From positions 1 through 34,440 of the forward strand of contig DASXAQ010000021.1 in the NCBI GenBank assembly GCA_036406615.1: a stretch of 34,440 nt of DNA, read 5' to 3'. Made by a program: the position numbers and the translations under genes. The DNA comes from DASXAQ01 sp036406615. Lineage in GTDB: Bacteria > Actinomycetota > UBA4738. The notes beneath the pieces are model-generated. The model saw only the letters and a list, made by a program, of their open reading frames with translations, searched no databases and had not been told where the DNA came from. Positions 1-7,113 of the stretch are shown piece after piece (within the stretch, counting starts at the first letter, position 1; each line of letters opens with the position of its first letter).

Positions 1-1461
1 CCCCAGCTGCGCGCAGCCGAAGTCCAGGTCCGCCGTCGCGGACTGCTTCACCAGCACGAACGCGGACTGGGCGCCCGCGCCGACCTTGGACACCATCTGG
101 ATGGCGGGGAAGGCGTTCGCCGACGACGTCGTGAACCCCGCCACCATCGTCCCGCCGTGAGCCGCCTGGCCGCTCGTGTTGAACGTCCGGTCGGGCGAGA
201 CGGCTGCGTTCCACACGTACAGCGAATTGCTGCTGATCGTCCCCTGCTGCACGATGCTCGGGGAGGAGAGCGGCAGCGGATTGATCTCGTACCAGACATC
301 CTCGGATCCGGCGCCACCCAGGATCGCCTGGGCGGTCCAGATCGCGACCTTGCCGCCGTTGTTCACGGGGTCGACGGCCGAGACCGCGTGGCTCAGACGG
401 CCATCGAGCGTGTCGATGTCGAACGAGCTGCCCTTCTGCGGCGCGTCGGGCGGCCCCGTGTACGTGCCTCGCGTGATCGAGTGCGGCGGGCTCAGCTGCG
501 GGACCGTCGGATCGGAGCTCGACGGCCTCAGCCCGTAGACCGTGATCAGGTTGCCATTCGGGCACGGCATCGGCGGGCACTCGGTGTCGGACGAGGCCAC
601 CACGAACCCGTTCTTGTTCGGGTCCGTCTGGATCGCCGGCACCGGGGTGAACGCCTGGGACCCGTCCTGGTTGCGCAGGTCCGTGAACTTGCCGTTCTTG
701 AACGTCGAGGCCGCGGGGCACGTGGTGATCGGGTCACGGCCCTGCGGCTTCGTGATCCACAACAGGTCCGAGCGCGTCGCCACCTGACTGGTGATCGTCG
801 GGTAGAAGTTGACCCCGATCATCAGGAACTTGCCCGACTGACCGAGCTTCGGGTAGTCCGGGAAGTTCGTGGTCTGGTAGCCGAAGGACGCCGAGTAGTT
901 GCAGAAGCTACCCGGGAGCGACGTGGGGTTGGCGTTCTTGCTGAAGCCCCACTGCATCGTCGCCTGGGTCGTGTCCCAGATGTTGTAGTAGAAGCGCTGG
1001 GTGCCCGGGTCGTACAGCACCATCGGATCGGAGCCGTTCGAGTGGCCGGTCAGCGCGGACATGAGGCTTGTCGCGACCAGCGATCCATTCCGCTGGTAGA
1101 TCGCGATGTTGGTGTTCACGATCTCCACGTAGCTGTTGGGGCCGATCGCGCCGTTGGGGTCGGGCGGGGTGAAGCCCTGGTTCACGACGCCCTTCCACGA
1201 GGAGCCGATCGTCGGCGCCGCCGCGCTCGATGGCGTGTTTGCGGCCGGATGCAGCTTGGCCGCCTGCGCGGCCGCGTACGCCTTCATCGCCTTGAGCGTG
1301 GCCACTCCCCGAAGGGGCAGGTAGCCGTGCGTCTTCAGGTAGGTGCGCGCGTTGAACGGCGCACCCTTGTGCGTGGTTGCGATCGCCTGCGAGGAGGCGA
1401 GTGAGGCGAGCACGACGAGCGACAGCGCCGCTGCCGCCACGCCGCGGATGGATGGCTTCAA
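1..1461 (-). CDS. Large secreted protein, 3' end beyond left edge
   Basis: The frame is open from a TTG at 1461 to the left edge (487 codons, no stop), so the C-terminus is missing. The TTG is chosen because GGAAGGGGG lies just upstream and the resulting N-terminus (Lys2, Arg6, then the hydrophobic run VAAAALSLVVLASLASS) is a convincing Sec signal peptide. GTG at 1440 would remove its basic part. The mature protein is Ser/Thr/Asn/Gly-rich. Around residues 98-112 it reads PPDPNGAIGPNSYVEIVN and around 145 DPMVLYD; this D-x-x-G-x-x-GP-x-x-YV pattern followed by DP(M/I)VLYD occurs in large exported beta-propeller-like proteins, so a beta-rich extracellular or surface fold is inferred. No catalytic motif is seen. 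It lies downstream of, and on the same strand as, another secreted gene. The existence of the gene is secure; its function is unknown. Confidence 0.8.
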   Translation of the reverse strand, partial: MKPSIRGVAAAALSLVVLASLASSQAIATTHKGAPFNARTYLKTHGYLPLRGVATLKAMKAYAAAQAAKLHPAANTPSSAAAPTIGSSWKGVVNQGFTPPDPNGAIGPNSYVEIVNTNIAIYQRNGSLVATSLMSALTGHSNGSDPMVLYDPGTQRFYYNIWDTTQATMQWGFSKNANPTSLPGSFCNYSASFGYQTTNFPDYPKLGQSGKFLMIGVNFYPTITSQVATRSDLLWITKPQGRDPITTCPAASTFKNGKFTDLRNQDGSQAFTPVPAIQTDPNKNGFVVASSDTECPPMPCPNGNLITVYGLRPSSSDPTVPQLSPPHSITRGTYTGPPDAPQKGSSFDIDTLDGRLSHAVSAVDPVNNGGKVAIWTAQAILGGAGSEDVWYEINPLPLSSPSIVQQGTISSNSLYVWNAAVSPDRTFNTSGQAAHGGTMVAGFTTSSANAFPAIQMVSKVGAGAQSAFVLVKQSATADLDFGCAQLG

Positions 1462-1598
1462 AGCGGTACCCCCTTCCTGGCCCGGTAACCGGACACCTCA
1501 TTCCGGGCATAGTCCGCAGTCCCGTCTTCGGAATCGTCGCACCAGGGTTCCGAATCCGCAAACCGGACATCCGTGCGGGGCGGTGCCGCGGCGCGCGG

Positions 1599-1630
1599 GT
1601 GGGTGCCCCCGCGATCGCGGGGGCACCCAC
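1599..1630 (-). terminator. 32-bp perfect palindrome, probable terminator after the secreted gene at 1652
   Basis: Two 16-base arms are exact reverse complements with no spacer (centre CGCGATCGCG). As RNA this gives about a 14-bp GC-rich stem with a 4-base loop. It begins 22 bases past the stop codon of the gene that ends at 1652. There is no U-run on the minus strand, whereas the plus strand continues into a CTTTCTCTTCC tract. The stem is strong enough to stop transcription or protect a 3' end, but a protein-binding palindrome is also possible. Confidence 0.45.
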
Positions 1631-1651
1631 AGCGCCTTTCTCTTCCCTCCG

Positions 1652-3445
1652 CTAGGAGCAGGGGTTGTCGCTGAGGATGTTGCGGAAGTTGTTGTATCGG
1701 GTGGTGACGGTCCCTGCAGGAGCCGCCGGGTAGTCGCCAACGAGCAGGTTGCTCTTCGTTCCGTACTCGGTGGCAGACGATCCGCCGAACGTGTTCGTGG
1801 TGCCCGGGATGTACGGGCCACCCTGCTGGAACCAGCACTTGCCGCCGATCGTCGTGGTCGTGTACAGGGGGTAGAACCGCGACTGCGGCGGCGGGTTCAC
1901 GCACCCCTGGCCCGGGTTCGGGTCGGACGGGTTCGCGATGAACCGCTGGCAGTTCTGAAGAACCCCGCCGAACGGCGCGTCGGGACGGAAGTCCTCGATG
2001 CGAGGAAGGTCCGCCTCGAACGCGATCTGCCCGTAGGCCGAGCCGTCGCCGAACGTCGGGCTGGTGAACCGCAGCGGCGTCGGAGCGAGGATCGAATCGA
2101 CGGTGTGGTTCTGCGTGGTCCCCGGCCACACGTGGTCGTCGTACGAGGTGCCGTCGAAGTCGAGGTCGCTGTCGCCGAAGATGCCAAGGCACCCCTTGAC
2201 CCTGATGAACCCGTTGGTCGACGGGTCGCCCGGGACCGGCAGGCAGTAGTTGTCGTCCTCCGGGTTGATGTTGTTCGTGTCGAACCCGTTGCCCTTCGCG
2301 CAGGACAGAACCGAGTCGAGGTTCACCTTGTCGCAGAACTGGAAGTGCCCGATCTCGTCGGACGCGGCAACGTTGTACGAGTGCGCGGCCCACGGGACCC
2401 GCGTGGACGGGCTGGACGTGGCGTACTCGGGGTGGAACGCGTTGCTCTGCACCGAGCAGGTCGCGGCGCTCGGATCGAACACGACGGACCCGAACCCGTT
2501 GGCCGTGCTGGCCGTCATCGAGCCGCTCGTTCCCGTCGTGGCGTCGTTGATGGTCACCTGGAACCCGGCCGCCGTGTCGTGCATCGACAGGGTCAGCGTG
2601 TCGCCCGAGTTCATGAAGAAGTCCTTGTTCGGATCCAGGTTGAACCGGTCCGGGTTCAAGGGGTTCGCGGGCGAGGTCGCCGCGCCGTTCTTCGTCAGGT
2701 ACGCGAAGTTGACCGGCTCGAGGCCCGCCGATGCCAGGCAGTCCGCGTTGTTCACGGCGCCGGTGTTCATGTCCTCGGAAAGGCTGTCGATGTTCAGCGC
2801 CGCGCACCAACGGGTGGCGTCACAGCTGTTGCCCGTCGGCCACAGCGTCCAACCCGGCGGGTAGAACTGCATCTCCATGAACGCGGTCCCCGGGTGCTTG
2901 CCGATGTAGTCCGGGTCGCTCGAATTGTCGGACGTGAACGCGTTCGTGTCGCTGTCCGCCGTGCACGGGACGTTCGGGTACGCAGCGCCCGAGTACGGCG
3001 GGTTCGGCGCGGACTGGTCGTCGCACATCGCCATGCCGAACCAGTACGCCGGCCGCAGCTGGAAGTTGAACGTTCCCCCGCTGCCGTCCTGCTTCGGCGT
3101 GAGCGGCGGATCCGTCGGCAGCGTCACGGAGTACGTCGGGCTGTTGCCGGACCCCGGGGTGTTCGAGTAGAAGAGCACGGACGGCTCGTCGTGCCCGATG
3201 TACTCGTTGATCTTCACGCCCTCCTTGCGCACCTTGTCGAACCAGGGGAAGTCTTCCCAGTTCTGGTACGGCTCGGTGCAGGTGACGCCGTTGGTGTTGC
3301 ACCAGTGCGCCGCCGATGCCGTGGGCGCCGGGAGCTTCGACGCGGCGGCTTTCGTCGCCGTCGTCGCGCCCGTCGCCGCGGCAGAGATCGTCGCGAATCC
3401 GGCGATGAGCGCGCCGACCGCGAGGATTGCCACAACCCTCTTCAT
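1652..3445 (-). CDS. Large cysteine-rich secreted protein of unknown function
   Basis: 597 residues. ATG at 3445 is chosen because AAGGAGGGGAAG lies directly before it and it gives a clean signal peptide (MKR, hydrophobic VVAILAVGALIAGFATI, then AAA). An upstream in-frame start at 3487 would add 14 residues ahead of the signal. The mature protein has 16 cysteines, an even number fitting disulfide pairing outside the cell, spread from HWCNTNGVTC near the N-terminus to NPCS at the very C-terminus. Recognisable stretches are IGHDEPSVLFYSNTPGSGN, QLRPAYWFGMAMCDD, GKHPGTAFMEMQFYPPGW and SYNVAASDEIGHFQFCD. I do not recognise an enzyme or binding domain, although the even, motif-rich sequence looks like a genuine conserved family. 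It stands alone between the thpR terminator and the palindrome at 1599-1630. Confidence 0.85.
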   Translation of the reverse strand: MKRVVAILAVGALIAGFATISAAATGATTATKAAASKLPAPTASAAHWCNTNGVTCTEPYQNWEDFPWFDKVRKEGVKINEYIGHDEPSVLFYSNTPGSGNSPTYSVTLPTDPPLTPKQDGSGGTFNFQLRPAYWFGMAMCDDQSAPNPPYSGAAYPNVPCTADSDTNAFTSDNSSDPDYIGKHPGTAFMEMQFYPPGWTLWPTGNSCDATRWCAALNIDSLSEDMNTGAVNNADCLASAGLEPVNFAYLTKNGAATSPANPLNPDRFNLDPNKDFFMNSGDTLTLSMHDTAAGFQVTINDATTGTSGSMTASTANGFGSVVFDPSAATCSVQSNAFHPEYATSSPSTRVPWAAHSYNVAASDEIGHFQFCDKVNLDSVLSCAKGNGFDTNNINPEDDNYCLPVPGDPSTNGFIRVKGCLGIFGDSDLDFDGTSYDDHVWPGTTQNHTVDSILAPTPLRFTSPTFGDGSAYGQIAFEADLPRIEDFRPDAPFGGVLQNCQRFIANPSDPNPGQGCVNPPPQSRFYPLYTTTTIGGKCWFQQGGPYIPGTTNTFGGSSATEYGTKSNLLVGDYPAAPAGTVTTRYNNFRNILSDNPCS

Positions 3446-3510
3446 CTTCCCCTCCTTCGCCCGCGGGCCCCACAACCCGCGAAACACATAGATTCACCCG
3501 GGTCGGCCGT

Positions 3511-3527
3511 GTTGCGCAAATCGCAAC
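3511..3527. promoter_or_regulatory. Inverted repeat upstream of the secreted gene, possible operator
   Basis: GTTGCG-CAAAT-CGCAAC: 6-base arms with a 5-base AT-rich centre, 66-82 bases upstream of the ATG at 3445. This spacing is typical of a repressor or activator site near a promoter. No clear -35/-10 pair accompanies it, so the assignment is tentative. Confidence 0.3.
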
Positions 3528-3538
3528 GTGAGGCTGGA

Positions 3539-3557
3539 GCGACCCTTTCGGGGTCGC
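3539..3557 (-). terminator. Stem-loop ending the rodZ-pgsA-cinA-thpR unit
   Basis: On the minus strand GCGACCC-CGAAA-GGGTCGC forms a 7-bp GC stem with a 5-base loop, 54 bases past the thpR stop at 3611. There is no U-tract. Its position between the end of a multi-gene unit and a separately initiated gene makes a terminator the simplest reading. Confidence 0.5.
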
Positions 3558-3610
3558 CGACGCCGATGCGAGGTTCGTCCCCGCGTCGGCGGCCACCCGC
3601 GGACGAGGCG

Positions 3611-4204
3611 TCAATCGCCCAGCGCGGCGACCTCCAGCGGCTCGTACGTCGCACCCGCGCGAGCCAAGTGGCTGCGGTAGAGCACCAGCTCGCGGACCCG
3701 GAAGGGCCGCTGATCGACCGGGGTCTCGAGCAGACTGGGTGCGAACTCGGCCAGGTTGCGCGGCGGGGTCAGCCTGGCCAGCGTGAGGTGTGGCATGTAC
3801 GGGCGGCCCTCCGGCGCCACGAGCTCGCTCAGCCGCTCGTCCAATGCCCCGGCGAGGGCGGCGAACCGGCCGTCGGGGTCGGCCAGGCCCGCCCAGAGCA
3901 CCCGCGCGTGGCGCGCGTTGGGGAACGCGCCGAGGGCGGCGGAGGCAGAGTCGAACGGCGCGGCCGCCGACGCCACCTCGCGCACCGCGCTGCCGATCTC
4001 GTCGACCAGGCGAACCGCCGTCCAGCCGAGGAACTTCAGCGTGACGTGCCATCCGCTGGGCTGCGTCCACCGCGCGCCGGGGATCAGGCCCCTCGACGGA
4101 GCCGAGGCCGCCTCGATCGCCGCCTTCACGTCGGCCGGAACGTCGACGGCGATGAACAATCGCAGCGGCTTCGGCGGTGGACCGGACGATCGATCGGTGC
4201 CCAC
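3611..4204 (-). CDS. thpR: RNA 2',3'-cyclic phosphodiesterase (2'-5' RNA ligase family)
   Basis: 197 residues, usual length for the 2H phosphoesterase family. Two HxTx motifs are present, HVTL at residues 53-56 and HLTL at 139-142. These supply the paired catalytic histidines that hydrolyse 2',3'-cyclic phosphate ends on RNA or, in reverse, join 2'-5' RNA ends. The family core begins at LRLFIAVDVP (residues 14-23). The GTG at 4204 lies 11 bases past the cinA stop; the Shine-Dalgarno is weak, so translational coupling to cinA is likely. It is the last gene of the rodZ-pgsA-cinA-thpR string. Many actinobacteria have recA near cinA, but none is seen here. Confidence 0.9.
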   Translation of the reverse strand: MGTDRSSGPPPKPLRLFIAVDVPADVKAAIEAASAPSRGLIPGARWTQPSGWHVTLKFLGWTAVRLVDEIGSAVREVASAAAPFDSASAALGAFPNARHARVLWAGLADPDGRFAALAGALDERLSELVAPEGRPYMPHLTLARLTPPRNLAEFAPSLLETPVDQRPFRVRELVLYRSHLARAGATYEPLEVAALGD

Positions 4205-4215
4205 GCGCGCGACCG

Positions 4216-5496
4216 CTATCCCTCGACCCGCGTCGAGGGACCGAGGGTCGAGGGCTGCGGCAGGCCCTCGAGGTGGCGGCGCAGCATGTCCAGCGCGGCC
4301 TGTTCCGCCCAGCGCCGGACCGCATCGCGGTCGCCCGGCGCGCGGAACGTGCGCGCCCGATCGACGCCGTCGGCGGCGAGCCCGGCGCACACGGTCCCGG
4401 GGTCGCGCCCGCCGTGGGGATCCGGGCCGGCGACGCCGGTGAGGGCGACCGCCACGTCCGAGTCGAAGATCCGCCGTGCGCCACGCGCCATCTCGAGCGC
4501 GCACGCTTCGCTCACGACCCCCTCCTCGGCCAGGGTCCGCTCGGACACGCCGAGGACCTCGCGCTTGGCCTGCTCCGTGTAGCAGACGGCCGACCCGACG
4601 AAGACGTCGGACGAGCCCGGCTCGCGGGAGAGCCGCGCGGCAAGCCCGCCGCCGGTCAGAGACTCCGCGCATGCCACCGTCATGCCGGCCGACCGAAGCA
4701 GCTTCGATACGACGACCTCGATCGGCGCGTCGGACTCGGCGAACACGTAGGTCCCCAGCCGGCGCGCGACCTCGTCCGCGACGGGGTCGATCAGCGCCTC
4801 GGCTTCGACGGCCGTCGTCGCCTTCGCGGTCAGCCGGACGCGGACCTCTCCGCCACCGGCCAGGTACGCCACGGTCGGATTGGCTGAGCTCTGGAACAGG
4901 TCGTCGAGCAGCTCCGCGATCTTCGACTCCGACAGGCCCGTGGTCTTCATGACGCGGGAGACGATCGCGCTCGGGCCGGACAGCGCCACCAGCTCCGGGA
5001 TCACCAACGACTCCATCATCTCCCGCATCTCGGCCGGCACCCCGGCCATCGCGTACACGCGCCGGCCGCCGGGCGTCTGCACCGCCAGGGCCGGCGCCGT
5101 GCCCCGTTGCGGCAGGACGAACCGCCCCCCGGCGGGAACGTCGGCCTGCTGGAGGTTGATCAGCGGCATCTCGCGGCCGAACGCTTCGAAGCGCGCGCGC
5201 AGGAACGATTCGATCTCGGGACGGCGCTCCAGGAGCAGGCCGAGCGCGGCCGACAGCCCCTCGCGGGTGACGTCGTCCTGCGTGGGGCCGAGGCCGCCGG
5301 TGATCAGCACCACGTCGGCGCGCGACATCGCGAGCCGAAGCGAATCGGCGATGCGCTCGACGTTGTCGCCGACGACCTGGTGATGGGTGACGTCGACGCC
5401 GATCTCGGCGAGGCGCTGGGACATCCACTGGGCGTTCGAGTTGGCGATCTGCCCGAGCAGCAGCTCGGTGCCGACCCCGACGATCTCGGCCCTCAC
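4216..5496 (-). CDS. cinA: CinA family protein (nucleotide pyrophosphatase/NMN deamidase type)
   Basis: 426 residues with the classic two-domain layout. The N-terminal molybdopterin-binding-like domain (about 1-170) carries GTELLLGQIAN and ITGGLGPTQDD (66-76). The C-terminal CinA amidase domain (about 260-420) carries ACAESLTGG, with Ser279 as the expected nucleophile, and ALTGVAGPDPHGG. The family recycles pyridine nucleotides by deamidating nicotinamide mononucleotide; in some bacteria it is competence- or damage-associated. The GTG start at 5496 shares four bases (GTGA) with the pgsA stop, which fixes the start and implies coupling. Confidence 0.93.
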   Translation of the reverse strand: MRAEIVGVGTELLLGQIANSNAQWMSQRLAEIGVDVTHHQVVGDNVERIADSLRLAMSRADVVLITGGLGPTQDDVTREGLSAALGLLLERRPEIESFLRARFEAFGREMPLINLQQADVPAGGRFVLPQRGTAPALAVQTPGGRRVYAMAGVPAEMREMMESLVIPELVALSGPSAIVSRVMKTTGLSESKIAELLDDLFQSSANPTVAYLAGGGEVRVRLTAKATTAVEAEALIDPVADEVARRLGTYVFAESDAPIEVVVSKLLRSAGMTVACAESLTGGGLAARLSREPGSSDVFVGSAVCYTEQAKREVLGVSERTLAEEGVVSEACALEMARGARRIFDSDVAVALTGVAGPDPHGGRDPGTVCAGLAADGVDRARTFRAPGDRDAVRRWAEQAALDMLRRHLEGLPQPSTLGPSTRVEG

Positions 5497-6188
5497 CCGG
5501 CGGCCCCGGGCGGCGGCGGGGTGGCGGGCGAGGGCGGACCGGGCCTGGCGACGGACTGCCCGGACCGCGGCCATCCCATGGCCCGGGCGACGTACTGCGC
5601 TCCCGTCCAGACGGTCAGGACCACGGCCACGATCAGCGCCGCGAGCTTCAGGTCGTCGGCCCACGGCCCGAGCGGCAGCAGGTACAGGGTGATCGCCAGG
5701 ATCTGCGCGACGGTCTTGACCTTCGCGGGGAACGTGGCCGGCATGCTGCGCCCGCGCGCGCCGAGCAGCACGCGCAGCACCGCCACCCCGACCTCGCGGA
5801 CGACGATCACCACGGTCGCCCACCACGGCAGGCGCCCGAGCGCCGACAGCGTGATCAGCGGCGCGGCGACCAGCGCCTTGTCCGCGAGCGGATCCAGCCA
5901 CTGGCCGGTCCTGGTGGTCGCGCCCTGGCGGCGCGCCAGGTACCCGTCGAGTCCGTCGGAGGCGGCGCCGGCGACGAACACGGCGGCGGCCGCGATCGAC
6001 CCGGCGTCGCCCCCGGCCAGGATGAGCCCGACGAGCACCGGCACAAGTGCGATCCGGCACGCCGAGATGACGTTCGGCCAGCCGAGGCCGAACGGGCTCA
6101 GTGGGCGCTGGCGCTTGCCGTGGGCGTCGCGGTCGTCGATGGGGATGGCGTCCTCCTGAAGTCCTGTGGCTTGAACACGGCGACCCAC
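5493..6188 (-). CDS. pgsA: CDP-diacylglycerol-glycerol-3-phosphate 3-phosphatidyltransferase
   Basis: A membrane CDP-alcohol phosphatidyltransferase that makes phosphatidylglycerophosphate. The complete signature is present: D-GLD-G-YL-AR, then after eight residues G-QWL-D-PLA-D. Several hydrophobic segments flank it. The start is uncertain. The coordinate given uses GTG at 6188 preceded by GGAG, which overlaps rodZ by 91 bases and adds about 30 polar residues. Family homology begins near FGLGWPNVIS, shortly after a CTG at 6100 that overlaps the rodZ stop as CTGA. A strong AGGAGG sits 5 bases before an ATC at 6146. The C-terminus is Pro-rich and overlaps the cinA start. The product call is firm; only the N-terminus is open. 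Confidence 0.9.
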   Translation of the reverse strand: MGRRVQATGLQEDAIPIDDRDAHGKRQRPLSPFGLGWPNVISACRIALVPVLVGLILAGGDAGSIAAAAVFVAGAASDGLDGYLARRQGATTRTGQWLDPLADKALVAAPLITLSALGRLPWWATVVIVVREVGVAVLRVLLGARGRSMPATFPAKVKTVAQILAITLYLLPLGPWADDLKLAALIVAVVLTVWTGAQYVARAMGWPRSGQSVARPGPPSPATPPPPGAAG

Positions 6189-6859
6189 GGCGCTCCACGG
6201 AGCCCCGGGTTGCCGAGCGAGTGCCCGTTGACGGTCACGTGGGCCGAACCTCCCTGCGCCAACTGGACCTGCACCTGGCTCTCGCCCTGGAACGAGCGCT
6301 GCTCACCCTTGAGCAGGGTGCCGCGCCAAACCGTACCGTCCGTCGTCACCACGACGTGGACGTCGCGCAGTGCGACGAGCCCCACCGTCACCGTGGGCGG
6401 GACGACGGCCGAGGCGGGGATCGAGGGCGGGGGCTCTGCGGGGGGCGCGACGCGGGAGCGGAACAGGCCGGCGACCGCCAGCACCGCGATCACCAGGACC
6501 GCGACGCCGGCGGCGAACGCCCACGTCGAGTGGTGCCGGCGCATCGGGAACCAGTGCGGGTCGGCAACCTTCTCGCTTCGCACCGGCCCGGGCGGCGGGT
6601 TCGGCAGGGTGGGCTTCGGCTCGCCGAAGTGGCCCGTGTACACCCGCAGGACCTTGTCGGCGTCCAGGCCCAGGTAGCTGGAGTACGAACGCAGGAACCC
6701 GCGGACGTAGACGTCGCCGAGGAAGGTGTCGAAGCTCTCGCGCTCCAGGGCTTGGAGGTACTCGATGCGGATGCGGGTCTCTCGACTCGCCTCCTCGATG
6801 GATTTGCCCTGCCCGAGACGCGCCTTGCGCAGGGCAGGACCGATGCCGGTTCCTTGCAA
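6098..6859 (-). CDS. rodZ: RodZ-like helix-turn-helix membrane protein
   Basis: 253 residues. The N-terminal cytoplasmic HTH_25-type domain (about 6-75; IGPALRKARL, SIEEASRETRI) is followed by a proline-rich linker and one transmembrane helix at 111-133. An extracytoplasmic DUF4115-like beta domain (about 150-230) comes next, then a Ser/Thr/Pro/Ala tail. RodZ proteins link the cell-shape or elongation machinery across the membrane. The TTG start at 6859 is supported by GGAGG 7 bases upstream and by the family's N-terminus. A TAGAAT -10 lies about 33 bases upstream. It is the first gene of the rodZ-pgsA-cinA-thpR unit. Confidence 0.88.
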   Translation of the reverse strand: MQGTGIGPALRKARLGQGKSIEEASRETRIRIEYLQALERESFDTFLGDVYVRGFLRSYSSYLGLDADKVLRVYTGHFGEPKPTLPNPPPGPVRSEKVADPHWFPMRRHHSTWAFAAGVAVLVIAVLAVAGLFRSRVAPPAEPPPSIPASAVVPPTVTVGLVALRDVHVVVTTDGTVWRGTLLKGEQRSFQGESQVQVQLAQGGSAHVTVNGHSLGNPGLRGAPWVAVFKPQDFRRTPSPSTTATPTASASAH

Positions 6860-6891
6860 CGTGGAGCCTCCGCCGACGCCCGGGAAGGCCG

Positions 6892-6897
6892 ATTCTA
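6892..6897 (-). promoter_or_regulatory. Probable -10 element (TAGAAT) for rodZ
   Basis: TAGAAT on the minus strand matches five of six bases of the consensus -10. It implies a start near 6885 and a leader of about 26 bases containing the GGAGG Shine-Dalgarno. No good -35 is visible, as is common in actinobacteria. Confidence 0.4.
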
Positions 6898-6956
6898 TCG
6901 TGCGGCCCCTTCCCCCAAACTTGTCACTCTTTCTCGGCGGAAGAGGGGATTCGGGC

Positions 6957-6986
6957 TTTACAAGGACGGCCTCGACCGTTTATCGT
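6957..6986 (+). promoter_or_regulatory. Candidate promoter for the plus-strand RNA between rodZ and ftsK
   Basis: TTTACA at 6957-6962 and TATCGT at 6981-6986 are separated by 18 bases on the plus strand. Both are near-consensus in a region where no plus-strand gene exists. They would start RNA near 6991-6993. Confidence 0.35.
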
Positions 6987-6990
6987 GCGC

Positions 6991-7072
6991 GAGTCGCATC
7001 GGAGGTACGGGCGCAAGCCCGGAGACCGGAGCGGCCGAGGGAGCGGGCCTTCGGGTTCGCTCCCTTGCTTTT
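6991..7072 (+). ncRNA. Candidate small non-coding RNA with tetraloop hairpins
   Basis: About 82 bases in the 254-base gap between ftsK and rodZ, on the strand opposite to both. A first hairpin, CGGGC-GCAA-GCCCG (7008-7021), has a GNRA loop. A second, 12-bp stem (7038-7065) is capped by a cUUCGg tetraloop and followed by UGCUUUU. Both tetraloops are canonical only when read on the plus strand, and the two G-U pairs of the second stem become A-C mismatches on the minus strand, so the RNA is inferred to be made from the plus strand. I could not match it to a named RNA family. It has no convincing ORF. Confidence 0.4.
7038..7072 (+). terminator. Intrinsic terminator with cUUCGg loop
   Basis: A 12-bp stem pairs 7038-7049 with 7054-7065 around the loop UUCG and is followed by UGCUUUU. 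It would end plus-strand transcription about 40 bases before it could become antisense to the ftsK 3' end. Read on the minus strand it is a weaker 8-bp stem without a U-run and may still close the ftsK transcript. Confidence 0.6.
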
Positions 7073-7113
7073 CCGGGGAAGTTCCACCTCCGTCGCCCTC
7101 GCCGGTGGTCGGC

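Noticed and set aside
1487..1569. Direct repeat AACCGGACA at 1487-1495 and 1561-1569, and inverted repeat TTCGGAA/TTCCGAA (1527-1554)
   Set aside because: Short and GC-rich enough to occur by chance; noted only as possible regulatory sites for the gene starting at 1461.
1343..4582. Plus-strand open frame of over 1000 codons
   Set aside because: It lies antisense to the secreted protein, thpR and part of cinA, which have clear domains and signals. Its Arg/Val/Gly-rich translation is typical of a mirror frame in high-GC DNA.
6991..7072. Identification of the candidate RNA as a known riboswitch, SRP RNA or tRNA
   Set aside because: None of the conserved cores I know (c-di-GMP, c-di-AMP, SAH, SRP domain IV, tRNA T-loop) fits the sequence.
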